Positions 35,628-44,343 of a stretch of 64,000 nt of DNA are shown piece by piece. This stretch comes from Lachnospiraceae bacterium (GTDB taxonomy: Bacteria > Bacillota > Clostridia > Lachnospirales > Lachnospiraceae). Below the pieces are notes generated by a model. That model was not told the DNA's origin and did not search any database. It saw nothing but the letters and a program-made list of their open reading frames with translations. The translations under genes and the position numbers were made by a program. The stretch lies in NCBI GenBank assembly GCA_015057035.1, contig SVFC01000009.1, forward strand, positions 18,984-82,983. Reading direction: 5' to 3'. The first letter of the stretch is position 1; each line of letters starts with the position of its first letter.

Positions 35628-37553
35628 ATGGCAAAAACATATACATATTATGGTGGGAATGATTTAGGAGCAGTTTATACAAAGCAAAAAACAGCATTTC
35701 GTCTGTGGGCGCCAACAGCAGAGCGTGTCCGCATCTGTTTTTATACAGAAGGTCATGGCGGTGATGCCATCGAAGTAAAAGAAATGGTAGCACACGAAGA
35801 TGGCACTTGGACCTATGTGAAGAGTGGAGATTTGCATAAGCTATATTATACATATTTGGTATTAGTGGATGGCAGGGAACAGGAAACCAATGATCCATAC
35901 GGCAAGGCGACTGGTGTAAACGGCAGAAGAAGTATGGTTGTGGATTTGGAAGCTACAAATCCAAAAGGTTTTGACAAGGACCATGGCCCAGCAGTGGCTA
36001 AAGAGACTGACATTGTGGTATATGAGATTTCCATCGCAGACACAACTGCAGATGATAGTTGCGGAGCAAAATACCCTGGAAAATACCTTGGACTTACAGA
36101 GCATGGAACAAAAAATGCAGATGGTATGGCAACAGGCTTAGATCATATGTTAGAACTGGGAGTTACTCATGTTCAGATTATGCCTTCTTATGATTTCGGT
36201 AGTATCGACGAGAGTAAGCCAGAAGTTCCACAGTATAACTGGGGCTACGATCCAGTGAATTATAATGTTCCTGAAGGTTCTTTCTCAACGAATCCATTCC
36301 ACGGAGAAGTTCGTATCAAAGAATACAAGCAGATGGTGCAGGCGCTTCACAAAGCAGGCTTAGGTGTCATTATGGACGTGGTTTATAACCATACCTTTGA
36401 CATTGAAAACAACTGCTTCCAGAAGTGTGTACCAGATTATTATTATAGAATGACAGAAACAGGTTATTCCGATGCATCTGCATGTGGTAATGAAGTAGCA
36501 TCTGAAAAACCAATGGTTTCTAAATTTATCATAGACTCCTTAAAATACTGGGTGACAGAATATCATATTGACGGCTTCCGCTTTGACTTAATGGGAGTGC
36601 TTGATATTGAAACTATGGAAAAAGCCGCAGAAGAATTGCGCAAAATCAATCCGGATATCATTATTTACGGAGAGGGTTGGACTGGCGGACCATCCACACT
36701 TCCAGATGAGAAACGTTGCCTTAAGATGAACACTCCAAAATATCATGGCATCGGTGCATTTTCCGATGATATTCGTGATGGAATTAAAGGTCATGTGTTT
36801 AACTTAGAGGAAACAGGATTTGTAAATGGCAAGGAAGGCTTGGAAAATGACATTCGTTATTCTGTTGTAGGAGCAACATATCATCCAGAAGTAGATTATG
36901 ATGCATATACTTACAGTACTGGTCCATGGGCAAAGCATCCAGTAGATACAGTGAACTATGTATCCTGCCATGACAATTTAACTCTTTGGGATAAACTTAC
37001 CATTTCAAGACCAGATGCAAGTATAGAAGAAAAACTTGCAATGAACCGTCTTGCGGCATCTATTATTTTTACATCCCAGGGAATTCCTTTCTTTTTATCA
37101 GGAGAAGAATTCGCCCGTAGCAAGCCAGTAGAGGGTAGCGATGAGCTTTCGGAAAATAGTTATAATCTGCCACTTTATACCAATAGTATGAAGTATGACG
37201 AACTCACAAAGCATAGAGACTTATATGATTTTTACAGAGGATTAATTGCTTTCCGTAAGGAACACAATGGACTTCGCCTTGGAACAACGGAAGAAGTTCA
37301 GCAGGCGGTACACTTTATAGATGAACTTCCAAAGAATGTGGTAGCATTTACAGTGGAGACAGAAAAGGAGACTTTGCTTATTGTATATAATGCTAATCCT
37401 AAGGCAGTTGTGATAGATTTGCCACAGACAGCAGAGTGGAGCATTTATATTGACGGCGACAAAGCCCAGACGAAGGCACTTAGAAAATTAACAAAGAAAA
37501 ACAGCCAGGTGGAAATTCAGGGAATCTCCTGTCTGGCTGCAGTATGTGAATAA
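35628..37553 (+). CDS. pulA: Type I pullulanase
   Basis: The 641-residue intracellular GH13 debranching enzyme cuts alpha-1,6 links in pullulan and branched maltodextrins. It has an N-terminal CBM48-like domain (about 15-95) and the type I signature Y-N-W-G-Y-D-P. The four GH13 regions follow: D-V-V-Y-N-H-T, the nucleophile in G-F-R-F-D-L-M-G, Glu in Y-G-E-G-W-T-G-G, and V-S-C-H-D-N. The C-terminal beta domain is short. AAGGGG lies 7 bases before the ATG, inside a palindrome. With malQ at 38974 it supports use of glycogen or starch fragments. Confidence 0.95.
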   Translation: MAKTYTYYGGNDLGAVYTKQKTAFRLWAPTAERVRICFYTEGHGGDAIEVKEMVAHEDGTWTYVKSGDLHKLYYTYLVLVDGREQETNDPYGKATGVNGRRSMVVDLEATNPKGFDKDHGPAVAKETDIVVYEISIADTTADDSCGAKYPGKYLGLTEHGTKNADGMATGLDHMLELGVTHVQIMPSYDFGSIDESKPEVPQYNWGYDPVNYNVPEGSFSTNPFHGEVRIKEYKQMVQALHKAGLGVIMDVVYNHTFDIENNCFQKCVPDYYYRMTETGYSDASACGNEVASEKPMVSKFIIDSLKYWVTEYHIDGFRFDLMGVLDIETMEKAAEELRKINPDIIIYGEGWTGGPSTLPDEKRCLKMNTPKYHGIGAFSDDIRDGIKGHVFNLEETGFVNGKEGLENDIRYSVVGATYHPEVDYDAYTYSTGPWAKHPVDTVNYVSCHDNLTLWDKLTISRPDASIEEKLAMNRLAASIIFTSQGIPFFLSGEEFARSKPVEGSDELSENSYNLPLYTNSMKYDELTKHRDLYDFYRGLIAFRKEHNGLRLGTTEEVQQAVHFIDELPKNVVAFTVETEKETLLIVYNANPKAVVIDLPQTAEWSIYIDGDKAQTKALRKLTKKNSQVEIQGISCLAAVCE

Positions 37554-37557
37554 TTGA

Positions 37558-38817
37558 TTAACTTGTGTGTTTGTTAATAAAGTCGGTTTTGTATTTGGAA
37601 TACATGATTTTTTGGCTGCGGTATAATCCTGAGTAACCAGAAAGCATATAACTAAATGCAACTGCCAGTAAGAAGTAAGGCATTCCAGCATATCCAAACA
37701 GTTCAAAACTAATAAGAAGAGAACTGATAGGACAGTTGGTTACGCCACAAAACAGGGCAATCATACCAATTGCGGCACATAAGCCAGGGTTAAACCCAAT
37801 CAGTTGTCCAATGAGACAACCAAAGGTGGCACCAACGAAGAAGGTTGGTACGATTTCACCGCCTTTGAATCCGGAACCAAGGGTAAGCGCTGTGAATAGT
37901 ATTTTTAATAGGAATGCAACAGGAATTACGTTTCCAGCTACGGCATGTTCAATGATGTGCATACCTGCACCATTGTAATCGTAGGTGCCAAGAGCTACAG
38001 TAAGAAGCACTACAAGGCATCCACCCACAAAAATGCGAAGGTAAGGATTTTTCAAGAACTTTTTGTAAAAGTGTTCTACTTTGTGTAAAAATACACAGAA
38101 CACAATACTTAAGAAAGCACACGCAATAGCAACAACAACTCCAAGGATAATTGGGAGTGGTTCAAACCCTGGAACTTCAGCAATGTGGAAAACTTCCCCA
38201 GAGACCCCAAACAAAATGGCAACTCCGTGAGCGGTCAGGGAACTAACAACACATGGAACTAATGCCATGTAGTACATAACACCGACGCTGACCATTTCCA
38301 TTGGGAAGATTGCAGCGGCCATTGGAGTACCAAACAGTGTGGAGAAGGCAGCGCTCATGCCACACATAATCATAACGTGTTTGTCTTTTTCATCAAATTT
38401 GAAAAGACTGCCAAGAGCGTTTCCAATACTTCCACCAATTTGTAAAGCGGCACCTTCTCGACCAGCAGAACCACCGAACAGATGGGTAAGCGCTGTGGAT
38501 AGGAAGATGGATGGAGCCATACGAAGTGGAATTCGGTCTCCAGAGTGGATGGCAGAAATAACTAGGTTGGTTCCGCCGTCGTTATCATTGTGCATAAGAT
38601 GATAAAGTCCTACAATCACAAGACCGGCCACAGGTAATAGATATATAATCCAGGAGTGTTCCTGGCGTACAATATTCACATAAGATAATAAAAAATAAAA
38701 TGCACTGCTGACACAGCCTACAAGGGTACCTGTCAGAATTGCAAACACAACCCATTTCAAAGTAATTAAACAATTATTAAGAATGGATTGAATATGATGG
38801 ATATAAACATTCTTCAT
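37558..38817 (-). CDS. ClC-type chloride channel or proton/chloride antiporter
   Basis: The 419-residue membrane protein has about ten or more helices. It shows the ClC motif G-S-A-G-R-E-G-A-A, with the gating Glu, and a G-S-G-F-K-G-G-E-I-V-P motif in the second repeat. Members exchange chloride or fluoride with protons. The ATG at 38817 is chosen, since AGAGGTG lies 6-7 bases upstream; the codon nine bases further upstream is a GTG inside that site. It is convergent with pulA, with only four bases between stop codons and no separate terminator. Confidence 0.92.
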   Translation of the reverse strand: MKNVYIHHIQSILNNCLITLKWVVFAILTGTLVGCVSSAFYFLLSYVNIVRQEHSWIIYLLPVAGLVIVGLYHLMHNDNDGGTNLVISAIHSGDRIPLRMAPSIFLSTALTHLFGGSAGREGAALQIGGSIGNALGSLFKFDEKDKHVMIMCGMSAAFSTLFGTPMAAAIFPMEMVSVGVMYYMALVPCVVSSLTAHGVAILFGVSGEVFHIAEVPGFEPLPIILGVVVAIACAFLSIVFCVFLHKVEHFYKKFLKNPYLRIFVGGCLVVLLTVALGTYDYNGAGMHIIEHAVAGNVIPVAFLLKILFTALTLGSGFKGGEIVPTFFVGATFGCLIGQLIGFNPGLCAAIGMIALFCGVTNCPISSLLISFELFGYAGMPYFLLAVAFSYMLSGYSGLYRSQKIMYSKYKTDFINKHTS

Positions 38818-38908
38818 AAACTGCACCTCTTTTTTGTTATTCTAATACCATCTTGGCAAAATAACAAGAAACAACGTAAGAATTGTCAAAAAATGATGAA
38901 TTGTGTTG

Positions 38909-38937
38909 TTGCGGGTGTGAAAAAAGAGTGATATTAT
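38909..38937 (+). promoter_or_regulatory. Promoter for malQ
   Basis: TTGCGG (38909-38914), a 17-base spacer and TATTAT (38932-38937) lie 36 bases before the malQ start codon. Confidence 0.55.
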
Positions 38938-38973
38938 ACAAATAAGGTTATTAATTCAGGAGGAGAAGTAGTT

Positions 38974-40455
38974 ATGAGAACAAGCGGCGTATTAATGCCA
39001 ATTTCATCGTTACCATCGCCATACGGCATTGGAACCATGGGCAAGGCAGCAAGAAAATTTGTTGACTTTTTGAAGAAAGGCGGACAGAAATACTGGCAGA
39101 TTCTTCCAATTTGTCCAACAAGTTATGGTGATTCTCCATATCAGTCCTTCTCAAGTTTTGCAGGCAATCCATATTTCATCGATTTAGAGATTCTCTGCAA
39201 AGATAAATTACTTACAAAGAAAGAATGCGAATCCTTTGACTGGGGTGGAAGTGAACAGTACATTGATTACGGTACAATGTATGTTTCTCGTTACGCCTTA
39301 CTTAGAAAAGCATATGTTCGTTTTGTAAAAGCGATTCCACAGGAATATTGGGATTTCTGTGATAGAGAAAGAGAATGGTTAGATGAATATGCGCTCTTTA
39401 TGGCGCTCAAGGATATCAATGGTGGCGTTGCATGGTCTGAATGGCCTGAACAGTACAAACATCGTCATTGGGATGCTCTTGAAGCAGTAAGACAGCAGAA
39501 TGCAGATGACATCAATTTCTACAAGATGCTTCAGTATTTATTCTTCAAACAGTGGAATGAATTAAAAGCATATGCCAACGAGAATGGTATTCAGATTATT
39601 GGTGACGTGCCAATTTATGTATCTGGCGACAGCGCTGATGTATGGGCAAATCCAGATCAGTTCTATTTAGATGAAGCAAGAAACCCAATCGACGTGGCAG
39701 GATGCCCACCAGATGCATTTACAGCAGATGGACAGTTGTGGGGTAACCCATTGTTCCGTTGGGACGCTATGAAGTGGGATGGTTATTCTTGGTGGACCAA
39801 GAGAATCTCAGCTATGGCTAAATTATATGATATCGTAAGAATTGACCACTTCCGTGGCTTTGACTCTTACTATGCGATTCCTGCTGGTTCAACCAATGCT
39901 AAGATTGGTGAATGGAGACAGGGTCCAGGAATGGATTTGTTCAACGTATTAGAGCAGAAACTTGGAAAACTTCCAATTATTGTAGAAGACTTAGGATTCC
40001 TTACACCATCAGTACATCAGTTGTTGAAGGATTCTGGATTCCCAGGAATGAAAGTAATTCAGTTTGCTTTTGATTCCCGTGAAGGTAGTGATTACTTACC
40101 ACACAATTATCCAACACACTGTGTTGTTTATTCAGGAACACATGATAATGACACAAGTGAAGGCTGGATGAAGAACGCTCCTAAGGAATCTGTGAAGTTT
40201 GCAAAAGAATATCTGAACCTTACCAAAGAAGAAGGATACAGCTGGGGCATGATGCGTGGTGCTTGGGCATCAGTGGCAGATATGGCAATCGTACCAATGC
40301 AGGATTTACTTGGTCTTGGTACAGAAGCTCGTATTAATACACCTTCAACCTTAGGCAATAACTGGAAGTGGAGAGCAACAGCTGACCAGATTAATAATAA
40401 GCTGGCTGCAAGACTCTACAAATACACAGAAATGTACGGTAGATTAAATAGATAG
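38974..40455 (+). CDS. malQ: 4-alpha-glucanotransferase (amylomaltase), GH77
   Basis: The 493-residue enzyme transfers alpha-1,4-glucan segments between maltodextrins. Typical sequences are S-S-L-P-S-P-Y-G-I-G at the N-terminus, S-P-Y-Q-S-F-S-S-F-A-G-N, G-D-V-P-I-Y-V, the nucleophile region R-I-D-H-F-R-G-F, V-E-D-L-G for the acid/base Glu, and S-G-T-H-D-N-D-T. AGGAGG lies 12 bases before the ATG. Together with pullulanase it forms a cytoplasmic alpha-glucan pathway. Confidence 0.96.
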   Translation: MRTSGVLMPISSLPSPYGIGTMGKAARKFVDFLKKGGQKYWQILPICPTSYGDSPYQSFSSFAGNPYFIDLEILCKDKLLTKKECESFDWGGSEQYIDYGTMYVSRYALLRKAYVRFVKAIPQEYWDFCDREREWLDEYALFMALKDINGGVAWSEWPEQYKHRHWDALEAVRQQNADDINFYKMLQYLFFKQWNELKAYANENGIQIIGDVPIYVSGDSADVWANPDQFYLDEARNPIDVAGCPPDAFTADGQLWGNPLFRWDAMKWDGYSWWTKRISAMAKLYDIVRIDHFRGFDSYYAIPAGSTNAKIGEWRQGPGMDLFNVLEQKLGKLPIIVEDLGFLTPSVHQLLKDSGFPGMKVIQFAFDSREGSDYLPHNYPTHCVVYSGTHDNDTSEGWMKNAPKESVKFAKEYLNLTKEEGYSWGMMRGAWASVADMAIVPMQDLLGLGTEARINTPSTLGNNWKWRATADQINNKLAARLYKYTEMYGRLNR

Positions 40456-40475
40456 TTTATATAAACAGAGGGATT

Positions 40476-41399
40476 ATGTATCATTTTATAGTGAATTTGA
40501 ATTCCCGTACGGGAAAAGCAAAAAAAATATGGGAAGACCTCCGTTTGGTTTTAGAAGAACGTCAGGTGCCATATATTTTGCACGAAACCAAATATGCCGG
40601 CCATGCCATATCGATTTCACGTCGTTTGGTAAAAAACGAAGAAGCACCAGTGAAGATTATTGTGCTTGGTGGTGACGGTACCTTTAATGAAGTTATTAAT
40701 GGTGCCCGTGAATTTGACAAGATTGAACTTGGCTATATTCCAACCGGATCTGGCAATGACCTTGCAAGAGGCTTAAAACTTCCTGCAGATCCACTGGAGA
40801 ATCTAAATCGTATTTTGGATTCAAAGGATTATATCCATATGGATTTAGGATGCTTATCCTGGGATGATGGCGAGAGCAAGAAGTATTTTGCAGTTAGCAC
40901 TGGTGTGGGTGTAGATGCAGATGTGTGTCGTCTTGCGTTATCCTCAACATTGAAGAAGGTGCTGAATAAAATCGGTTTAGGAAAACTTACTTATGCGATC
41001 CTAACAATCCGTTCACTTTTTGCTTCACCTGTTATGAATGCCCACATTGTGGCAGACGGTAAGGATTATGGCATCAAAGATAAAGTGCTTTTTACTGCAA
41101 TTATGAACCATGCCACAGAAGGTGGCGGAGTACCAATGTCTCCACAGGCAGATGCCTTTGATGGAAAGTTATCTATGTGCTGTATTAGTGGCGTTGGTAA
41201 GTTCAAGGCTTTAACCTTGTTCCCATCTTTACTTGGTGCAAAACATACCAATCTGGATGCATATCTAGGCGTGGATTTCAAGGAAGCAGACATTGTGTTA
41301 AAGACCCCATTTGTATGGCATACCGATGGAGAGATGTGTTCTTATAATACTCAGATGCATATTGAATGTCTTCCAGGTGCAATCAAACTTATGAAATAA
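40476..41399 (+). CDS. Diacylglycerol/lipid kinase family protein
   Basis: The 307-residue protein belongs to the DAGK/YegS/BmrU family, which phosphorylates diacylglycerol or related lipids. It has the N-S-R-T-G-K-A start, the nucleotide-binding G-G-D-G-T-F-N-E-V motif and P-T-G-S-G-N-D-L-A-R-G. The C-terminal beta-sandwich ends in H-T-D-G-E. It follows malQ by 20 bases and may be co-transcribed, though no metabolic link is obvious. The lipid substrate cannot be read from sequence. Confidence 0.9.
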   Translation: MYHFIVNLNSRTGKAKKIWEDLRLVLEERQVPYILHETKYAGHAISISRRLVKNEEAPVKIIVLGGDGTFNEVINGAREFDKIELGYIPTGSGNDLARGLKLPADPLENLNRILDSKDYIHMDLGCLSWDDGESKKYFAVSTGVGVDADVCRLALSSTLKKVLNKIGLGKLTYAILTIRSLFASPVMNAHIVADGKDYGIKDKVLFTAIMNHATEGGGVPMSPQADAFDGKLSMCCISGVGKFKALTLFPSLLGAKHTNLDAYLGVDFKEADIVLKTPFVWHTDGEMCSYNTQMHIECLPGAIKLMK

Positions 41400-41420
41400 T
41401 TACATATAAGTAAACATACA

Positions 41421-41457
41421 AAGAACGTTGGCATTTATATGCATAACGTTCTTTTTT
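41421..41457 (+). terminator. Terminator after the lipid kinase gene
   Basis: AAGAACGTT (41421-41429) pairs perfectly with AACGTTCTT (41445-41453), followed by a T run. A nested GCAT/ATGC pair lengthens the stem. Confidence 0.85.
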
Positions 41458-41461
41458 GTTG

Positions 41462-41480
41462 CATATATTGGGAATATATG
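41462..41480. promoter_or_regulatory. Perfect palindrome before spoIVA
   Basis: CATATATT (41462-41469) and AATATATG (41473-41480) are perfect inverted repeats with a 3-base centre, 15 bases before the spoIVA start. It lies where a sporulation promoter or operator (SigE or SpoIIID-type) is expected, but I cannot assign a factor. Confidence 0.4.
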
Positions 41481-41495
41481 AGTGGAGGGATTTTT

Positions 41496-42968
41496 ATGGA
41501 TATATATAAGGACATTGCCAGTCGTACAAACGGAGAAATCTATATCGGAGTGGTGGGACCGGTGCGGACAGGAAAATCAACATTTATTAAGCGGTTTATG
41601 GATTTGTGTGTGCTTCCATATATGGAAGAGGGACATCTGAGAGAGCGAACCATTGACGAATTACCTCAATCATCCCAGGGAAAAACCATTATGACCACCG
41701 AGCCAAAATTCATCCCTCAAAATGGAGTGACTATTCGAATTGATGGGAATCAAGAAGTAAAAGTGCGTCTTGTGGATTGCGTAGGCTTTGTTGTGGAAGG
41801 CGCCAATGGGCACATGGAAGGAGACGGTCAGAGAATGGTTCGAACTCCATGGTTTGCAGAAGAGATTCCATTTGAAGACGCTGCTAAGATTGGAACGCTA
41901 AAAGTAATCAAAGAGCATGCAACTATTGGTGTGGTTGTAACCTGTGATGGAAGTTTTGGAGAAATCTCCCGCGAGAATTACATAAAAGCAGAAGAGCAGA
42001 CCATAGCAGAAATGGAAGAGACACGAAAGCCATATGTAATCCTGCTCAATAGTGAACGACCATATAGTGCAGAGACACAAGCACTTAAAACGGATATGGA
42101 AGTAAAATATAATCGTCCTGTCATTGCTATTAACTGTAAGCAGATGCAAAAAAGTGACATAGTAAAACTCTTGGAAAGTGTGCTTTTGGAATTCCCAATT
42201 TCGCAGGTGGAATTCTATATCCCAAAATGGACAGAAATGTTACCTATGGAACATGAAATGAAAAAGGAATTAATCCGTTTTGCCACAGAATGGATGGAAA
42301 AGATGACGAAGATGCGGGACCTGTACCAGGAGGATGAATCGCCTGTGACAGATAGCCAGACTTCCATCTGTATTCCATTTATCCGCAAAATCCGTACAGA
42401 AGATGGAACGGTAGAACTTCGTATGGATGTGGATGACAAATATTATTATGAATTTCTAAGCAACATCACCGGTATGCCAATCACCAGTGAATATCAGATG
42501 ATTGACATGATTAAAAATCTCTCTGCCAAGAAACAGGAATATGAAAAAGTGGAAGACGCTATGAATAGTGTTAGTGCGAGAGGTTACGGAGTAGTTACTC
42601 CTGGGCTTACGGATATCGTAATGGAAGAACCAGAGCTGATTACTCACGCAGGAAAATACGGAGTGAAAATCCGTGCTAATTCACCATCTATCCATATGAT
42701 AAAAGCAAATATCGAGACAGAAATTGCACCAATCGTAGGAAACAAGGAACAGGCGGAAGACCTGATTACTTACATCAAAGACGGAGAATATTCCGCTGAT
42801 GGAATCTGGGGAGCGAATATCTTCGGAAAATCTCTTGGAGAGTTGATGGAAGACGGTATCCGTGATAAAATAAGTCGCATGGATGACGAATGCCAGACGC
42901 AGCTGCAGAACACCATGCAGAAGATTGTCAACGATAATAATGGTGGATTGGTGTGTATTATTATATAA
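41496..42968 (+). CDS. spoIVA: Stage IV sporulation protein A (spore coat morphogenetic ATPase)
   Basis: The 490-residue protein closely matches SpoIVA in length and motifs: I-Y-K-D-I-A-S-R-T-N-G-E-I-Y at the N-terminus and the Walker A G-P-V-R-T-G-K-S (residues 21-28). A TRAFAC-type D-C-V-G-F follows, then the conserved C-terminal region ending in a hydrophobic V-C-I-I-I that anchors coat assembly to the forespore membrane. SpoIVA polymerises on the forespore surface using ATP. GGAGGG lies before the ATG at 41496; an upstream in-frame ATG runs through the preceding terminator and is rejected. Its presence argues that the organism forms endospores or descends from spore formers. Confidence 0.96.
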   Translation: MDIYKDIASRTNGEIYIGVVGPVRTGKSTFIKRFMDLCVLPYMEEGHLRERTIDELPQSSQGKTIMTTEPKFIPQNGVTIRIDGNQEVKVRLVDCVGFVVEGANGHMEGDGQRMVRTPWFAEEIPFEDAAKIGTLKVIKEHATIGVVVTCDGSFGEISRENYIKAEEQTIAEMEETRKPYVILLNSERPYSAETQALKTDMEVKYNRPVIAINCKQMQKSDIVKLLESVLLEFPISQVEFYIPKWTEMLPMEHEMKKELIRFATEWMEKMTKMRDLYQEDESPVTDSQTSICIPFIRKIRTEDGTVELRMDVDDKYYYEFLSNITGMPITSEYQMIDMIKNLSAKKQEYEKVEDAMNSVSARGYGVVTPGLTDIVMEEPELITHAGKYGVKIRANSPSIHMIKANIETEIAPIVGNKEQAEDLITYIKDGEYSADGIWGANIFGKSLGELMEDGIRDKISRMDDECQTQLQNTMQKIVNDNNGGLVCIII

Positions 42969-43081
42969 CACTATTACATTTTATAGGATTAATTGAAACG
43001 GTTTTGTGAAAATGACGAATATATAGATAAGAGATGCTTGGTGGTATCAAAATAGCGTCTAATTTAAGGGAGGATAAAACT

Positions 43082-43720
43082 ATGAAAAAGTTAATGGTTA
43101 TTCTTTTAAGTATTATGATGTGCTTATCCTTATATGGTTGTCAGGGTGTTGCAGATGCAGGTGATATATCTGGTTCTAACGGAAATAGTACGGAAAAAGG
43201 TGATACGGAGACCCAGGCTATGACAGAAGGACAGCAGACAGAATCAGAGCATACTGATATTGCAAACCTTATTAGTTTTGAGGCACAATATATCCGTACC
43301 AATGGTGGATATTATGTAGATATAAATTATCCACAAGTGATAGTTATTCGTTCGAAACAGGAATTGGAGAAATATTACGAAGTCAATCGGGGAATTTTTG
43401 ACTTGGAACGCCATGATAAAGTTTATTCCGATACAACCATCGGCTTTCTGGATGCGTGCGATAAGTATACGGAAGAGTACTTTGAGAATCAGATTCTAAT
43501 TCTTGTATTGGTAGAACATGGTAGTGGTTCTACGCGAGATGAGGTACAGGAAATAGTAGACGCAGGAGACGGGATTGTTAATATCATAATTCGGTCATAT
43601 TCACCAGAAATGTGTACTTGCGATATGGCAGAATGGCACATTTTTATTGAACCAGAAGCAGGTGTTGACATTCAGGCAGAAGATATTTTAATTAATGGTA
43701 AATCTTGGATAAAAAAGTAG
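43082..43720 (+). CDS. Putative lipoprotein of unknown function
   Basis: The 212-residue protein has a lipoprotein signal peptide with lipobox L-Y-G-C at residues 17-20, then a Ser/Asn/Glu/Thr-rich linker (about 28-55) and a compact domain (about 60-212). Part of that domain (I-V-I-R-S-K-Q-E-L-E-K-Y-Y and the later W-H-I-F-I-E-P-E) vaguely recalls PrcB-like domains, but I cannot confirm this. Three cysteines near the end (C-T-C-D and the lipobox Cys) are notable. The start at 43082 is supported by GGGAGGA upstream. Confidence 0.75.
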   Translation: MKKLMVILLSIMMCLSLYGCQGVADAGDISGSNGNSTEKGDTETQAMTEGQQTESEHTDIANLISFEAQYIRTNGGYYVDINYPQVIVIRSKQELEKYYEVNRGIFDLERHDKVYSDTTIGFLDACDKYTEEYFENQILILVLVEHGSGSTRDEVQEIVDAGDGIVNIIIRSYSPEMCTCDMAEWHIFIEPEAGVDIQAEDILINGKSWIKK

Positions 43721-43768
43721 TTGCATTTTGAAACAAATTGTGGTAGATTACTAATGTTGTGAATAAAA

Positions 43769-43815
43769 GGTGATGGTCCTCTGTTGTTAGCATAGTGCGC
43801 ATTAAGAACGTCAAA
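43769..43815 (+). ncRNA. Candidate ribosomal protein L19 leader
   Basis: The segment directly upstream of rplS can fold as an outer stem TGATG/CATTA and an inner imperfect stem CTCTG/CATAG around the loop TTGTTAG. Its GGTCC internal loop resembles the Firmicute L19 leader as I remember it. Such leaders let L19 repress its own synthesis. Identification is from memory and fold by eye. Confidence 0.45.
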
Positions 43816-43834
43816 GTATATAGGAGGTCACAAG

Positions 43835-44188
43835 ATGAACGCAAGTGAAATTATTAAAAGTATTGAAGCAGAACAGTTAAAAGCAGAAGTTCCTGTATTC
43901 TCAGTTGGTGATACTGTAAAAGTTTACGGTAAAATCAAAGAAGGAAACCGTGAAAGAATTCAGGTTTTCGAAGGAACAGTTATTAAGAAACAGGGTGGAA
44001 GCAACCGTGCTACATTTACTGTAAGAAAACTTTCTAACGGATGTGGCGTAGAAAAAACTTGGCCACTTCACTCTCCAAACGTAGAAAAAGTTGAAATCGT
44101 ACGTAAAGGTAAAGTAAGACGTGCAAAACTTTACTACTTAAGAGATCGTGTTGGTAAAGCTGCTAAAGTTAAAGAGTTAGTAAAATAA
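43835..44188 (+). CDS. rplS: Ribosomal protein L19
   Basis: The 117-residue large-subunit protein has the family patterns [37 protein letters not shown] and the basic C-terminal [15 protein letters not shown] precedes the ATG. It starts the conserved run rplS-lepB-rbgA-rnhB, though a terminator follows it here. Confidence 0.98.
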   Translation: MNASEIIKSIEAEQLKAEVPVFSVGDTVKVYGKIKEGNRERIQVFEGTVIKKQGGSNRATFTVRKLSNGCGVEKTWPLHSPNVEKVEIVRKGKVRRAKLYYLRDRVGKAAKVKELVK

Positions 44189-44203
44189 CAATTGCGTAAT
44201 GAA

Positions 44204-44233
44204 AAGACGTAGCCGATGGTTGCGTCTTTTTTA
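44204..44233 (+). terminator. Terminator after rplS
   Basis: AAGACG (44204-44209) pairs with CGTCTT (44223-44228). The stem extends inward through wobble pairs to CC/GG and is followed by a T run. Confidence 0.85.
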
Positions 44234-44343
44234 TTTTTACAGATGGATGGAATTCCTTGCGAAAATCTATGATTTTTTATATAATTAACTATGTATGGCA
44301 TTCTGCCAGTTAATGTTGGTAATACTTATAGTTGGAGATAGAT

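Noticed and set aside
37502..37539. Inverted repeat CAGCCAG/CTGGCTG near the end of pulA as a terminator
   Set aside because: The arms are 24 bases apart, lie in coding sequence and are not followed by a T run. They may still slow convergent transcription.
41439..41495. 19-codon N-terminal extension of SpoIVA
   Set aside because: It would begin inside the terminator hairpin and contains residues absent from known SpoIVA; the ATG at 41496 has a good ribosome-binding site.
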